A DNA stretch of 64,000 nt from JAVBLQ01 sp031553435 (GTDB lineage: Bacteria > Bacteroidota > Bacteroidia > Bacteroidales > Azobacteroidaceae). The stretch covers positions 1 through 64,000 of the forward strand of contig JAVBLQ010000007.1 in assembly GCA_031553435.1 (NCBI GenBank), given 5' to 3'. The translations under genes and the position numbers were made by a program. Below the pieces are notes generated by a model, which worked only from the letters and a program-made list of their open reading frames with translations, was not told the origin of the DNA and did not search any database. The stretch's first letter is position 1. Each line of letters begins with the position of its first letter. This document shows, one piece after another, positions 1-7,834 of the stretch.

Positions 1-384
1 TCCTTCAATAGATATAAATGTGGCTTTATTGATAGCTTGTTTTAATTCCTTTCCCGGAATAAACCGAATATTAAGATTTTTAATGTTTTGAGCAGTCACT
101 TCTTCCTTTGTGTCACTGCCCTCGCTGTTACAAGTAAGATGAAATGATCCCCAATCACCTAATTGTACACTGTGACCTTCCAGTAGTAACCGGATGAGGA
201 TTTTTTCAAATTGAGCTATTGCCATTTCAGCTTCCTTAGGATTAAGGGTTGTTTCGTCAGAAATTGACTTAGCAATTTCTTTTTCTTGAACTTGACCAGT
301 TGCTTTTAATACTGCATACTATTTTTTAGGAACTGCCACATCAGAAGGATTACCTTTTTCTACTTTGTTAAAAAATACAGACAT
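1..384 (-). pseudogene. HU-family DNA-binding protein, interrupted by in-frame TAG, runs off window edge
   Basis: Reading down from an ATG at 384, the frame begins MSVFFNKVEKGNP and continues past the window edge with KEKEIAKSISDETTLNP and VQLGDWGSF. This is the typical sequence of the Bacteroidetes HU/IHF-like family that binds and bends DNA. Codon 22 (319-321) is TAG, followed directly by YAVLKATGQ. In the relatives I recall this position is tryptophan (KKWYAVLK), so a single TGG to TAG change explains the break. Everything after the stop stays in frame and well preserved, which points to recent inactivation or a sequence error. No good restart codon lies near the break. TAG ends other genes here (rpiB, the lipoprotein at 42474), so recoding is unlikely. 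Confidence 0.8.
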
Positions 385-501
385 AATTTAAAATTTTGGA
401 TTAATGAATAAAATTATATTTCTCTCAGATTATTAAAAGGAAGTCTTTTGATTAAGATTCCGGTTAATATTGTTATTATTCTCTTGTAAAGAATAATGAT
501 G

Positions 502-532
502 CAAATATAAAAGATTATTTTATCATATCAAA
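502..532 (-). promoter_or_regulatory. Bacteroidetes promoter of the HU-like gene
   Basis: On the minus strand there is a -7 box TATATTTG (509-502) and a -33 TTTG (532-529) separated by 19 bases, an excellent fit to the Bacteroidetes housekeeping consensus TTTG-N19-TAnnTTTG. It predicts a leader of about 110 bases before the ATG at 384. The promoter is intact although the gene behind it carries a stop codon. Confidence 0.65.
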
Positions 533-622
533 ATTTTAATACTAATTAATGTCGTATATTTGTTTTAATTGTTGCTTTTGTGTCAAATCCTGTGGTAACA
601 ACAGGTGATTTCTATTGTTTAC

Positions 623-1345
623 TTACCTGAAATAATACTTAAACAGAAACTCCAAGATATTATTCTGAGAATCAAATTTATTATCGATTGTATTCCTGGA
701 AAACTGGCAAGCATAAAAAGCTTCAAAACGAAGCCTGTAGGTTAACCGGTAACCTGCTCCCAAGCGGAAACGTGTTTTGTTGGCAAAACGTTCCTGGATA
801 TCATCTTTTGTAGTGAGAAAAACTTCGGCGTCGCCCATCAGATACCAGACATTGTTGGTGTAATATGTATTTTTATTCAGAGGGTAAACAACTTCTCCAC
901 GGATCCTGAGACGGTTTCCTACATCCCATGAATCTGAATTATTGTCATTTGACCAACGATTTTCCCAACGGATCAATCCCTTGGTTTGCAGTCTGCGGGT
1001 AGGTGTAAAATAAATTCTTGTTCCGATCATATATCGGATTTCGAAAGTTTTCAACGACTTACTTTGTATTGTATAAGATAAAGGCAATGCTGTGATAGCA
1101 TCGAAATGGGGGTTGATGTTATACTCATATTGCAGTTTATTACTGAAACTATACCACTGTGGGGAACCGAAAACAAGAGATTGAAAACTGACTTCGTCCT
1201 GGAACAAATGTTTTACTTTATAAACATAGTTAAATTCGGCATTCAACCACAATTGTCCGTCGGACGAAGACTGGGATTTTATATTTTTTGAAAGTATTAA
1301 AAAAATAAGAATGATGTAAACAGATTTAATCCCCTGAATTTTCAT
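623..1345 (-). CDS. DUF2490-family outer-membrane beta-barrel protein
   Basis: The 240-residue product has an N-terminal signal peptide (hydrophobic stretch IILIFLILS, cleavage near KSQS). The rest is rich in alternating aromatic/polar strands (WLNAEFNYVYKV, RLGAGYRLTYRLRFEAFY) and ends in an aromatic-terminated strand, EFLFKYYFR, as expected for an outer-membrane barrel. The pattern matches the DUF2490 family, whose function is unknown. A longer reading from a TTG at 1351 exists, but the ATG at 1345 is preferred because it falls just after the stop of the upstream gene (1348-1350), leaving a 2-base gap. It is probably cotranscribed with that gene. Confidence 0.82.
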   Translation of the reverse strand: MKIQGIKSVYIILIFLILSKNIKSQSSSDGQLWLNAEFNYVYKVKHLFQDEVSFQSLVFGSPQWYSFSNKLQYEYNINPHFDAITALPLSYTIQSKSLKTFEIRYMIGTRIYFTPTRRLQTKGLIRWENRWSNDNNSDSWDVGNRLRIRGEVVYPLNKNTYYTNNVWYLMGDAEVFLTTKDDIQERFANKTRFRLGAGYRLTYRLRFEAFYACQFSRNTIDNKFDSQNNILEFLFKYYFR

Positions 1346-1347
1346 TT

Positions 1348-1776
1348 TCAATACGTATCTTTGATCTCTAAAATGTCATCCACCACATACTTACTATATC
1401 CTCTCCATGGAATTGCGCCTAAATATTCTTTATAGTGGAGTTGTACTTCTTTTCCTCCGGCTTTCATCAATTTTTCGGCAATATCTTTATTAGATATTGA
1501 AAATTCAAATTCATATGATTGAACTGCTGTTCCCGGCGTTTTTGCAGAGCCTCTGAATCCGGCCTGAATCATTTTGCCCTCGTAGGTTTTGAAAACATAT
1601 CCTTTGTAGACAACATAATTTAATTGTCCGGCTTTTACTCCTTCTCCAAAAGGATAATAAAAACAGACATATACTGCCAAAGCTGATCCCAATACAATGA
1701 ATATTAGTGTATTGCGAATGAGTTTTTTGACAATGGATTTCTTTGGTTTTTCAGTTGAGTTTTCTTGAGTAGTCAT
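1348..1776 (-). CDS. conserved Bacteroidales membrane-anchored protein of unknown function
   Basis: The 142-residue product has a lysine-rich cytoplasmic N-terminus (TEKPKKSIVKK), one transmembrane helix at about residues 20-42 (LIFIVLGSALAVYVCFYYPF) and an extracytoplasmic domain with YKGYVFKTYEGKMIQ and a conserved-looking PWRGYSKYVVDD tail. I recognise it as a family common in Bacteroidales, sometimes mislabelled 6-phosphogluconate dehydrogenase; nothing here supports that enzyme. The frame is open up to 1884, but the first 36 codons are not protein-like and overlap the promoter region, so ATG 1776 is chosen. It is divergent from dsbD and followed two bases later by the DUF2490 gene. Confidence 0.75.
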   Translation of the reverse strand: MTTQENSTEKPKKSIVKKLIRNTLIFIVLGSALAVYVCFYYPFGEGVKAGQLNYVVYKGYVFKTYEGKMIQAGFRGSAKTPGTAVQSYEFEFSISNKDIAEKLMKAGGKEVQLHYKEYLGAIPWRGYSKYVVDDILEIKDTY

Positions 1777-1817
1777 AGTGATATTCGTTGTTAAATAAAT
1801 GTTGTCTATTGAAAAAA

Positions 1818-1857
1818 CAAAAGTATCAAAATTTTGTTCAAAAAATAAATACCTTTG
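1818..1857. promoter_or_regulatory. divergent promoter region, two -7 boxes
   Basis: Two consensus -7 boxes face away from each other: TACCTTTG (1850-1857, plus strand) 19 bases before the dsbD start, and TACTTTTG (1825-1818, minus strand) about 42 bases before the membrane-protein start at 1776. A TTG for the -33 position is not seen at the standard spacing on either side, so only the -7 elements are firm. Confidence 0.5.
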
Positions 1858-1875
1858 CAAACAAAATAAAAAGAT

Positions 1876-3921
1876 ATGATTCAATTAATAAAAAAGTTAT
1901 CGATAATTTTTGTTTTTCTATTCTCAATCTCAGGAATAAATGCTCAAATATTCAATCCTGCTCATTGGAAATTTGAAGTGAAAGATTCAGGTTCGGGAAA
2001 CGCGGAATTATTGTTTAAAGTTACTCTAGATAATGGTTGGCACATATATGATATGAATTTACCGGATGGAGGTCCGGTTTCTACTTCTTTTGCTTTTGAG
2101 AAAATTTCAGGAGCGGAATTAGTAGGCAAACCGGTTGCATCATCCAAACCTGTTGAAAAATACGATCCCAATTTTGAAATGAACCTGAGGTGGTTCAGCC
2201 GTGCTGTAACTTTTTCACAAAAGATAAAAGTAACTGATATAGCTAAATTTTCAGTGGCAGGCGGTGTTAATTTCATGGTTTGTGATGATAAATCATGCCT
2301 TCCGGCAACCACCGAAGAATTTTCATTTACAAAAAAAATGCTACCGGCTGGCGTTGTTGAAGCCAAACCTACTCAATCTCAGGATGACGGACAACAACTG
2401 GCAACAACGAATGAAATAAAAAAAGACTCCATCTCTCAGGATTCATTGCAAAATGTACAAACTTCCACATCTTTAGCTGTTGAAAATACTGATTATTGGA
2501 AACCTGTTATTGAAGAATTACGAGCTTATGGTTCCGAACGGTCTGAAAATGCATCTTTTCTCTATATCTTCGCTGTTGGATTTTTAGGAGGATTAATTGC
2601 TTTACTAACTCCTTGTGTATGGCCAATGATACCGATGACCGTCAGCTTTTTCTTAAAAAGAACCAAGAACAGGAAGAAGGCGATAAGCGATGCACTCACA
2701 TACGGTTTGTCGATCATCGTTATTTATTTGGCTTTAGGTTTGATAATTACGGCTATATTCGGAGCAAGCGCTTTGAATGATTTATCGACCAACGCATTTT
2801 TCAATCTGTTGTTTTTTGCCATACTCGTGTTTTTTGCCATTTCATTTTTCGGTGCATTCGAATTGGTTTTGCCTTCATCATGGACAAATAAACTGGACAG
2901 TAAAGCCGAATCAACCACAGGTTTGATCAGTATCTTCTTTATGGCATTCACATTGGTGTTGGTTTCGTTTTCCTGTACAGGTCCCATTATCGGAACTTTA
3001 TTGGTTGAAGCAGCTAGTTTGGGAAGCATGACCGGGCCTGCTATCGGAATGGCCGGCTTTGCTTTGGCGCTTTCGATTCCATTTGCTTTATTTGCTATTT
3101 TTCCGTCATGGCTTCAGAATATGCCTAAATCCGGAGGATGGCTCAATTCCGTAAAAGTTGTACTTGGTTTTCTGGAATTGGCATTGGCGCTTAAATTTCT
3201 GTCGGTTGCTGATTTGGCATACAAATGGCACATTCTGGACAGAGAAGTTTTTCTTGTATTGTGGATAATAATTTTCACATTATTAGGTATTTACTTACTT
3301 GGAAAAATCAAATTTGCACATGATAGCGATTTGAAATATGTTTCTGTTCCCAGACTTTTCATGGCGATTATTTCGTTATCATTTGCGGTTTATATGGTTC
3401 CCGGCTTGTGGGGAGCTCCGTTGAAAGCCATCAGCGCATTTGCACCTCCTTTATATACACAAGATTTCAGTTTATATCATGGAGAAGTGAAACCTAAAAC
3501 ATTTGATTATGAGGAAGGAATGGCTATGGCTTTGAAAAATAAAAAACCTGTTATGATCGACTTTACAGGATATGGATGTGTGAATTGCCGGAATATGGAA
3601 GCCGCCGTTTGGACAGATCCGCGTGTGAAAAATATCATTGACAATCAATATATATTAATTTCTTTGTATGTGGATGATAAAACTCCTTTGTCGAAAGTAA
3701 TTCAGATAGAAGAATTTGGCGTGAATCGTAAATTGAAAACAGTCGGAGATAAATGGAGTTATTTTCAAAGAAGTAAATTCGGAGCCAACGCACAACCTTT
3801 CTATGTTTTGTTGGATAACAAAGGATATCCTATCGGTCCTTCATATGTATATGATAAGGATATAGAAAAATACATCCAGTTTTTGAATAAGGGAATCGAA
3901 GAATATAAAAAACGCCAATGA
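1876..3921 (+). CDS. dsbD: thiol:disulfide interchange protein DsbD
   Basis: The 681-residue three-part reductase carries electrons from cytoplasmic thioredoxin across the inner membrane to periplasmic partners. A signal peptide (residues 1-23) leads into the periplasmic alpha domain with its cysteine pair C136 and C141 (VCDDKSC). A low-complexity linker and about eight membrane helices (residues 232-510) follow, with the membrane cysteines C247 (LLTPCVWP) and C367 (SFSCTGP). The C-terminal thioredoxin-like domain carries C568-V-N-C571. All six expected redox cysteines are present, so it should be active. Its stop overlaps the next start (ATGA at 3918-3921), indicating translational coupling to the nucleotidyltransferase gene. 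Confidence 0.93.
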   Translation: MIQLIKKLSIIFVFLFSISGINAQIFNPAHWKFEVKDSGSGNAELLFKVTLDNGWHIYDMNLPDGGPVSTSFAFEKISGAELVGKPVASSKPVEKYDPNFEMNLRWFSRAVTFSQKIKVTDIAKFSVAGGVNFMVCDDKSCLPATTEEFSFTKKMLPAGVVEAKPTQSQDDGQQLATTNEIKKDSISQDSLQNVQTSTSLAVENTDYWKPVIEELRAYGSERSENASFLYIFAVGFLGGLIALLTPCVWPMIPMTVSFFLKRTKNRKKAISDALTYGLSIIVIYLALGLIITAIFGASALNDLSTNAFFNLLFFAILVFFAISFFGAFELVLPSSWTNKLDSKAESTTGLISIFFMAFTLVLVSFSCTGPIIGTLLVEAASLGSMTGPAIGMAGFALALSIPFALFAIFPSWLQNMPKSGGWLNSVKVVLGFLELALALKFLSVADLAYKWHILDREVFLVLWIIIFTLLGIYLLGKIKFAHDSDLKYVSVPRLFMAIISLSFAVYMVPGLWGAPLKAISAFAPPLYTQDFSLYHGEVKPKTFDYEEGMAMALKNKKPVMIDFTGYGCVNCRNMEAAVWTDPRVKNIIDNQYILISLYVDDKTPLSKVIQIEEFGVNRKLKTVGDKWSYFQRSKFGANAQPFYVLLDNKGYPIGPSYVYDKDIEKYIQFLNKGIEEYKKRQ

Positions 3922-5087
3922 ATGAAAAACAAAATATAGAGATGGCAAAAAAAGTATTTATTTCAGGATGTTACGATCTGCTTCATAGTGGCCATGTGGC
4001 ATTTTTTAAAGAAGCATCTTCTTACGGTGACCTGTATGTAGGAATCGGATCTGATGCCACAATCAGAGATTTAAAAGGAAGAAATACTATTAATAGTGAG
4101 CAAGAACGCTTATACATGGTCAAATCCGTGCGGTATGTAAAAGATGCCTGGGTCAACAAAGGTTCCGGAATCATGGATTTTGAAGAAGATCTGAAAGAAT
4201 TTCGCCCTGATATTTTTGTTGTCAATGAAGACGGACATTCTCCTGCCAAAGATGCTGTTTGTAAAGAATTGAATATTCAATATGTTATTCTGCAAAGAAT
4301 TCCGGAAAAAGGATTACCTGTCAGATCTACAACAAATATTCGTTCCGAAGTTTCATGCCAGCTCCCTTACCGGCTCGATTTAGCTGGGACATGGATTGAT
4401 CAGCCTTATGTATCTAAGTTCCATCCGGGATGGGCGCTTACTATATCTCTTGAGCCTACCATTGAATTCAATGAAAGATGTGGGATGTCAACATCTACCC
4501 GCAATGCCGCAGCTAAATTATGGCCATATGAATTACCTAATATGCACCCTGAGAGATTAGCCGAATTGCTTTTCAGATACGAGAACGAACCAGGAAGAAA
4601 AGAAATTTCGGGAGCCCAGGATTCTATCGGAATTTGTATGCCCGGACTTAACCGTCATTACTACAACAATTCATATTGGCCTGAAAAGATTGAATCTGTT
4701 TATAATGAAGATATTCTTTCCTGGCTTGAAGAGCATATATATATGGTATTACTTTGGCCGAGAGAGCAAGGTCTGAATTTGCTGAAGGAGACTTATATTA
4801 CCGAAGAAAATGTCAAATCATTATCATCGGCAGCAGATCATTGTTGGGATGCTATTTTACAAAAAGACTTGGATAAGTTTGCCAAAGCGTACCGAGATTC
4901 ATTCGAAGCTCAGATCAGGATGTTCCCGGCAATGAATCCTCCCAAAGTACAAGCAGCCATTGAACAATATAAAGATAAAGCTTTGGCATGGAAAATGGCC
5001 GGAGCAGGCGGCGGAGGTTATCTGGCATTGGTCAGCGAAAAACCTATTGAGAATGCCATCAGGATTAAAATCAGGAGAAAAGGATAA
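3918..5087 (+). CDS. cytidylyltransferase-like / GHMP kinase-like fusion enzyme
   Basis: Residues 10-140 form a nucleotidyltransferase domain of the TagD/RfaE C-terminal type: the HxGH motif is HSGH (23-26) and the downstream signature is RSTTNIR (136-142). Residues 150-389 resemble a sugar (GHMP) kinase: substrate-loop RLDLAGTWID (152-161), a divergent phosphate-loop GMSTSTRNAA (189-198), SGAQDSIGI in place of the usual GGWQDQ, and a glycine-rich AGAGGGG near residue 365. Such a pair would phosphorylate a sugar and then nucleotide-activate it, as in heptose or fucose salvage, but the substrate cannot be read from the sequence. The start may be ATG 3918 (coupled to dsbD) or ATG 3942 (MAKKVFISG). 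Confidence 0.75.
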   Translation: MNEKQNIEMAKKVFISGCYDLLHSGHVAFFKEASSYGDLYVGIGSDATIRDLKGRNTINSEQERLYMVKSVRYVKDAWVNKGSGIMDFEEDLKEFRPDIFVVNEDGHSPAKDAVCKELNIQYVILQRIPEKGLPVRSTTNIRSEVSCQLPYRLDLAGTWIDQPYVSKFHPGWALTISLEPTIEFNERCGMSTSTRNAAAKLWPYELPNMHPERLAELLFRYENEPGRKEISGAQDSIGICMPGLNRHYYNNSYWPEKIESVYNEDILSWLEEHIYMVLLWPREQGLNLLKETYITEENVKSLSSAADHCWDAILQKDLDKFAKAYRDSFEAQIRMFPAMNPPKVQAAIEQYKDKALAWKMAGAGGGGYLALVSEKPIENAIRIKIRRKG

Positions 5088-5131
5088 ATTGGTGAAGAGA
5101 CCTTCAGCCTTCACTCTTCACAAATCAAATT

Positions 5132-5917
5132 ATGCATAATAAAGAAGAAAAACTAAAAGCTTTCGGCCGTTTGCTCGATGTAATGGATGAATTGAGGGAA
5201 AAATGTCCCTGGGATAAAAAGCAAACGAACGAAAGCCTCAGAACCAATACAATAGAAGAAACATTCGAACTTTGCGAAGCAATCATTCAAAACGATGATT
5301 CGGAAATCAAAAAAGAGCTGGGAGATGTTTTGCTTCATATCGTTTTTTACTCAAAAATAGGAGAGGAGAAGGGTGCATTCGATATCAAAGATGTTTGTGA
5401 TGCCCTCTGCGACAAATTGATATTCAGGCATCCGCATGTATTCGGCACTGATCAGGTAAATTCATCCAAACAAGTGGAGCACAACTGGGAGCAAATAAAA
5501 CTGAAGGAAAAAGGAGGGAATAAAACCGTTTTGGAAGGAGTTCCGGCTTCCTTACCATCTATTCCGAAAGCGCATCGTATCCAGGATAAAGCACGCAATG
5601 CAGGATTCGATTGGACTATCAAAGAAGATGTTTGGGATAAAGTTCGTGAAGAATTTTCGGAACTTGAACAGGAAATCTCGACCATGGATCAGGATAAAAT
5701 GGAGGCAGAATTCGGTGATTTATTCTTCAGTATGATCAATGCGGCCCGTTTATACAAAATCAATCCTGACAACGCTTTGGAAAGAACAAATCAAAAGTTC
5801 ATCTATCGTTTCAATTACATGGAGCAAAAAGTCATAGCACAAGGAAAAAACCTGAAAGAGATGACTTTGAATGAGCTGGAAGCTTTGTGGAATGAGGCGA
5901 AACAAATGAAATATTAA
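5132..5917 (+). CDS. mazG: nucleoside triphosphate pyrophosphohydrolase MazG
   Basis: This 261-residue all-alpha NTP pyrophosphohydrolase removes pyrophosphate from non-canonical or excess nucleoside triphosphates. The N-terminal signature LREKCPWDKKQT is diagnostic. It is followed by the metal-binding helices EETFELCEAI and KELGDVLLHIVFYSK (EExxE and ExxxD pattern), and a second, C-terminal MazG repeat with EFGDLFFSMINAARL. The length matches the two-domain enterobacterial type. It sits 44 bases after the kinase fusion and is probably in the dsbD transcription unit. Confidence 0.92.
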   Translation: MHNKEEKLKAFGRLLDVMDELREKCPWDKKQTNESLRTNTIEETFELCEAIIQNDDSEIKKELGDVLLHIVFYSKIGEEKGAFDIKDVCDALCDKLIFRHPHVFGTDQVNSSKQVEHNWEQIKLKEKGGNKTVLEGVPASLPSIPKAHRIQDKARNAGFDWTIKEDVWDKVREEFSELEQEISTMDQDKMEAEFGDLFFSMINAARLYKINPDNALERTNQKFIYRFNYMEQKVIAQGKNLKEMTLNELEALWNEAKQMKY

Positions 5918-5924
5918 GAATAGC

Positions 5925-5952
5925 GAATTGAGAATGAATTCATTCTCAATTC
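5925..5952. terminator. 28-bp perfect palindrome between convergent genes
   Basis: A perfect 14+14 bp palindrome centred on GAATTC, with half site GAATTGAGAATGAA, lies seven bases after the mazG stop and covers the stop codon of the convergent amidase (5946-5948). It would fold as a hairpin on either transcript (the innermost bases would form the loop) and probably serves as a bidirectional terminator. It belongs to the family of intergenic hairpins found throughout the window. Confidence 0.5.
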
Positions 5953-6725
5953 ACAATGTTAAACTCATCAGCATCTTTCCAGACAGGAAATTTGCTTCTG
6001 AAAGTTTCCAAAAATTCTTTTTTGATCTCTACTGTACGGATAGATTCTTTTCTTTCCGCATTGATAAGTTGTTTGCCTTTCGGGTCAATTACCCTGGATT
6101 CGCCGATGTAATGAATATTTTTTCCATCAGTTCCTATCCTGTTAACACCACAAACGTAACAACAATTTTCTAATGCGCGGGCGGCTAAAAGCGTTTTCCA
6201 TACATTACTTCTGGCTTCTGGCCAATTGGCCGGACAAATAATTAAATCATAGGCATTTTTTACATTTCTTATCCAAACAGGGAAACGAAGATCATAACAG
6301 ATAATCAGGTTGATATTCCAGCCTTTATATTGGATAATTAGGGGTTCTTTGCCTGCTTTGAATGAGAGATTTTCTTCTCCCATACGGAATAAGTGCCTTT
6401 TATCGTAGAAATATTTTTCGCCCTCCGGAGTAATAAAAAATCCTCGATTGAATATGTTTTCCTGATTATTTTCATCTTTGGCAATGAAACTTCCTGCAAT
6501 AGCAAATTGATAAGAAGATGCCCATTTTTCAATGGTTTGCATTGTAATTCCGTCCTTTGTTTCGGCTAATAACTTGGAATTCATCGTAAAACCAGTAGAA
6601 AACATTTCAGGCAATACCACTAAATCAGTTTTACCTGCAAGATTGGAAAGTATTTTTTGATAATGCTTGAGATTTTTCTTTTGATCTTCCCAAAATATTT
6701 CGGTTTGGATGGTGCTGATTTTCAT
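5946..6725 (-). CDS. nitrilase-superfamily amidase (YafV / omega-amidase type)
   Basis: The 259-residue carbon-nitrogen hydrolase has the full Glu-Lys-Cys triad: E40 in VVLPEMFSTGF, K109 in YDKRHLF and C143 in LIICYDLRFPVW. The LPEMFSTGFTM and YDKRHLFRMG motifs fit the YafV/Nit2 group, which hydrolyses 2-oxoglutaramate or 2-oxosuccinamate in repair of transamination by-products. Substrate is inferred from this resemblance only. No signal peptide is present, so it should be cytoplasmic. It heads a minus-strand run with, or lies downstream of, the acyltransferase, separated by a hairpin repeat. Confidence 0.85.
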   Translation of the reverse strand: MKISTIQTEIFWEDQKKNLKHYQKILSNLAGKTDLVVLPEMFSTGFTMNSKLLAETKDGITMQTIEKWASSYQFAIAGSFIAKDENNQENIFNRGFFITPEGEKYFYDKRHLFRMGEENLSFKAGKEPLIIQYKGWNINLIICYDLRFPVWIRNVKNAYDLIICPANWPEARSNVWKTLLAARALENCCYVCGVNRIGTDGKNIHYIGESRVIDPKGKQLINAERKESIRTVEIKKEFLETFRSKFPVWKDADEFNIVN

Positions 6726-6728
6726 TTT

Positions 6729-6780
6729 GGTTACTAGTTACGGGTTACAAGTTACGAGTTAGCTTCTGTAATCCGTAACC
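6729..6780. repeat. intergenic hairpin, GTTACnn word family
   Basis: Tandem words GGTTACT-AGTTACG-GGTTACA-AGTTACG on the left are answered by GTAATCC-GTAACC on the right (6768-6780), giving an imperfect stem. The right arm touches the stop codon of the acyltransferase gene (6780-6782). Same word family as the elements at 13295, 22043 and 25432. Confidence 0.55.
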
Positions 6781-7322
6781 TAAACTGTAAAATTTCTTGA
6801 ATTTTTCCCTGTGAAATTTTTATAAAAATCTTTGATTTCCTGGATATCCTTTTGTTCGTCTCCGGTTGGATAAAAATACATCGGGATACCGGCTTCTTTC
6901 AATTTGAAATCAATGTATGCCAATGCTATAGGCACTTTTGCTCCTAAAGCAATGTAATAAAACCCTTTTTTCCATTCGGAAACAAGTTTGCGTGTACCTT
7001 CGGGAGCAATTACCAGTTGAAAATATTCGTGTCGGTTGAATTCTTCAATCATCTGATCCGTCATTTGTCCTTTTTTTCCACGATTGACCGGAATTCCTCC
7101 CATAGCTTTTAATATGAAGTTCAATGGAAAGAAGAACCATTCCTTTTTCATCAGGAATGAAACTTTATATCCGATCGCGCTGCAAAGCATTTTTCCGATG
7201 ATAAAATCCCAGTTACTAGTGTGAGGAGCCACTGAAATAACACATTTCGGTAATGGACTTACCACTGTTTTTATTTTCCAACCTGCTATTTTGAGCAGGA
7301 ATTGATTGATTTTTTTAAACAT
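6780..7322 (-). CDS. 1-acyl-sn-glycerol-3-phosphate acyltransferase family protein
   Basis: The 180-residue PlsC-type acyltransferase carries the catalytic H34xxxxD39 box (PHTSNWDF) and the substrate-binding PEGTR at 107-111, with a hydrophobic stretch EWFFFPLNFILKAMGG between them. It likely acylates a lysophospholipid or related glycerol lipid at the inner membrane. The short length and single domain resemble the Bacteroidetes lysophospholipid acyltransferase group rather than the longer PlsC. The frame extends to 7373, but those extra codons are intergenic repeat sequence, so ATG 7322 is used. Confidence 0.82.
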   Translation of the reverse strand: MFKKINQFLLKIAGWKIKTVVSPLPKCVISVAPHTSNWDFIIGKMLCSAIGYKVSFLMKKEWFFFPLNFILKAMGGIPVNRGKKGQMTDQMIEEFNRHEYFQLVIAPEGTRKLVSEWKKGFYYIALGAKVPIALAYIDFKLKEAGIPMYFYPTGDEQKDIQEIKDFYKNFTGKNSRNFTV

Positions 7323-7330
7323 CCTTTGAA

Positions 7331-7420
7331 AGTGAACAATTAAAAATGAACAATTAAAAATTGGGTTACACACAACTAATTTTTCACTTTTAATTTTTAA
7401 TTTTTAACTCTTCACTGTTT
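7331..7420. repeat. intergenic hairpin, GTGAA/AATTAAAAA word family
   Basis: The left side (7331-7365) carries GTGAACAATTAAAAATGAAC words and the right side (7374-7417) the complementary AATTTTTCACTTTTAATTTT words, giving a long imperfect stem around a short loop. The right arm runs into the 3' end of the next gene and supplies its last codons (EELKIKN). Confidence 0.55.
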
Positions 7421-7695
7421 AAGCTTGCGATGTCATCGCCAATTTCGTTTATTTTTTTAATAAGGTTTTCTTTCAGCTTTTTGTAATGGGTCTTAACCAG
7501 TTTTTTATTGGTTTTTCCATCCGGACAGTTTGCTCTGCCGAGAAAATCATTTTGCATATCCAGTATCTTTACCAGGATTTCATCTACTTTTTGAGGATCA
7601 GTCCCGGGAAGGTACAACCTGCAAAATAAACATTCGGAAAATAATTCTCCGGCAGCCTCGTTTATCGTCTGTTTTAAATCTTTCTTAGATGCCAT
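7390..7695 (-). CDS. small conserved hypothetical protein
   Basis: The 101-residue cytoplasmic protein begins MASKKDLKQTINEAAGELF and contains two cysteines close together (ECLFCRLYL) and a third (RANCPDGK). The C-terminal half is lysine-rich and helical. I do not recognise a named domain; similar small proteins are common in Bacteroidales. The longer frame to 7749 is rejected because its N-terminal residues lie over the upstream control region. The last seven residues (EELKIKN) are encoded by the adjacent hairpin repeat, so the natural end of the protein may have been altered by it. Confidence 0.65.
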   Translation of the reverse strand: MASKKDLKQTINEAAGELFSECLFCRLYLPGTDPQKVDEILVKILDMQNDFLGRANCPDGKTNKKLVKTHYKKLKENLIKKINEIGDDIASLNSEELKIKN

Positions 7696-7796
7696 ATCGT
7701 CATTTTTTACAAAAAAATCTTTGGTTTTAACACACAAAGCTATAAACAAATTTCAATATATGGTAAATTATCACCTCCTTTTTCTAAAAAATGATG

Positions 7797-7804
7797 TATA
7801 TTTG
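7797..7804 (+). promoter_or_regulatory. promoter -7 box of the glycogen operon
   Basis: TATATTTG matches TAnnTTTG exactly and lies 31 bases before the ATG of the glycogen synthase. No -33 TTG is visible at the standard distance, where the sequence is TCACCTCC and an AT-rich stretch. Confidence 0.5.
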
Positions 7805-7834
7805 CCTCAATTTTTAAGTAAATAAAAAATATTC

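Noticed and set aside
319..321. Reassignment of TAG as a sense codon to explain the HU-like gene
   Set aside because: TAG is used as the terminator of rpiB (30652-30654) and of the lipoprotein at 42474, so it keeps its stop meaning.
1777..1884. N-terminal extension of the membrane protein encoded at 1348
   Set aside because: The extra 36 codons cover the divergent promoter boxes and are not continuous with the typical start of the family.
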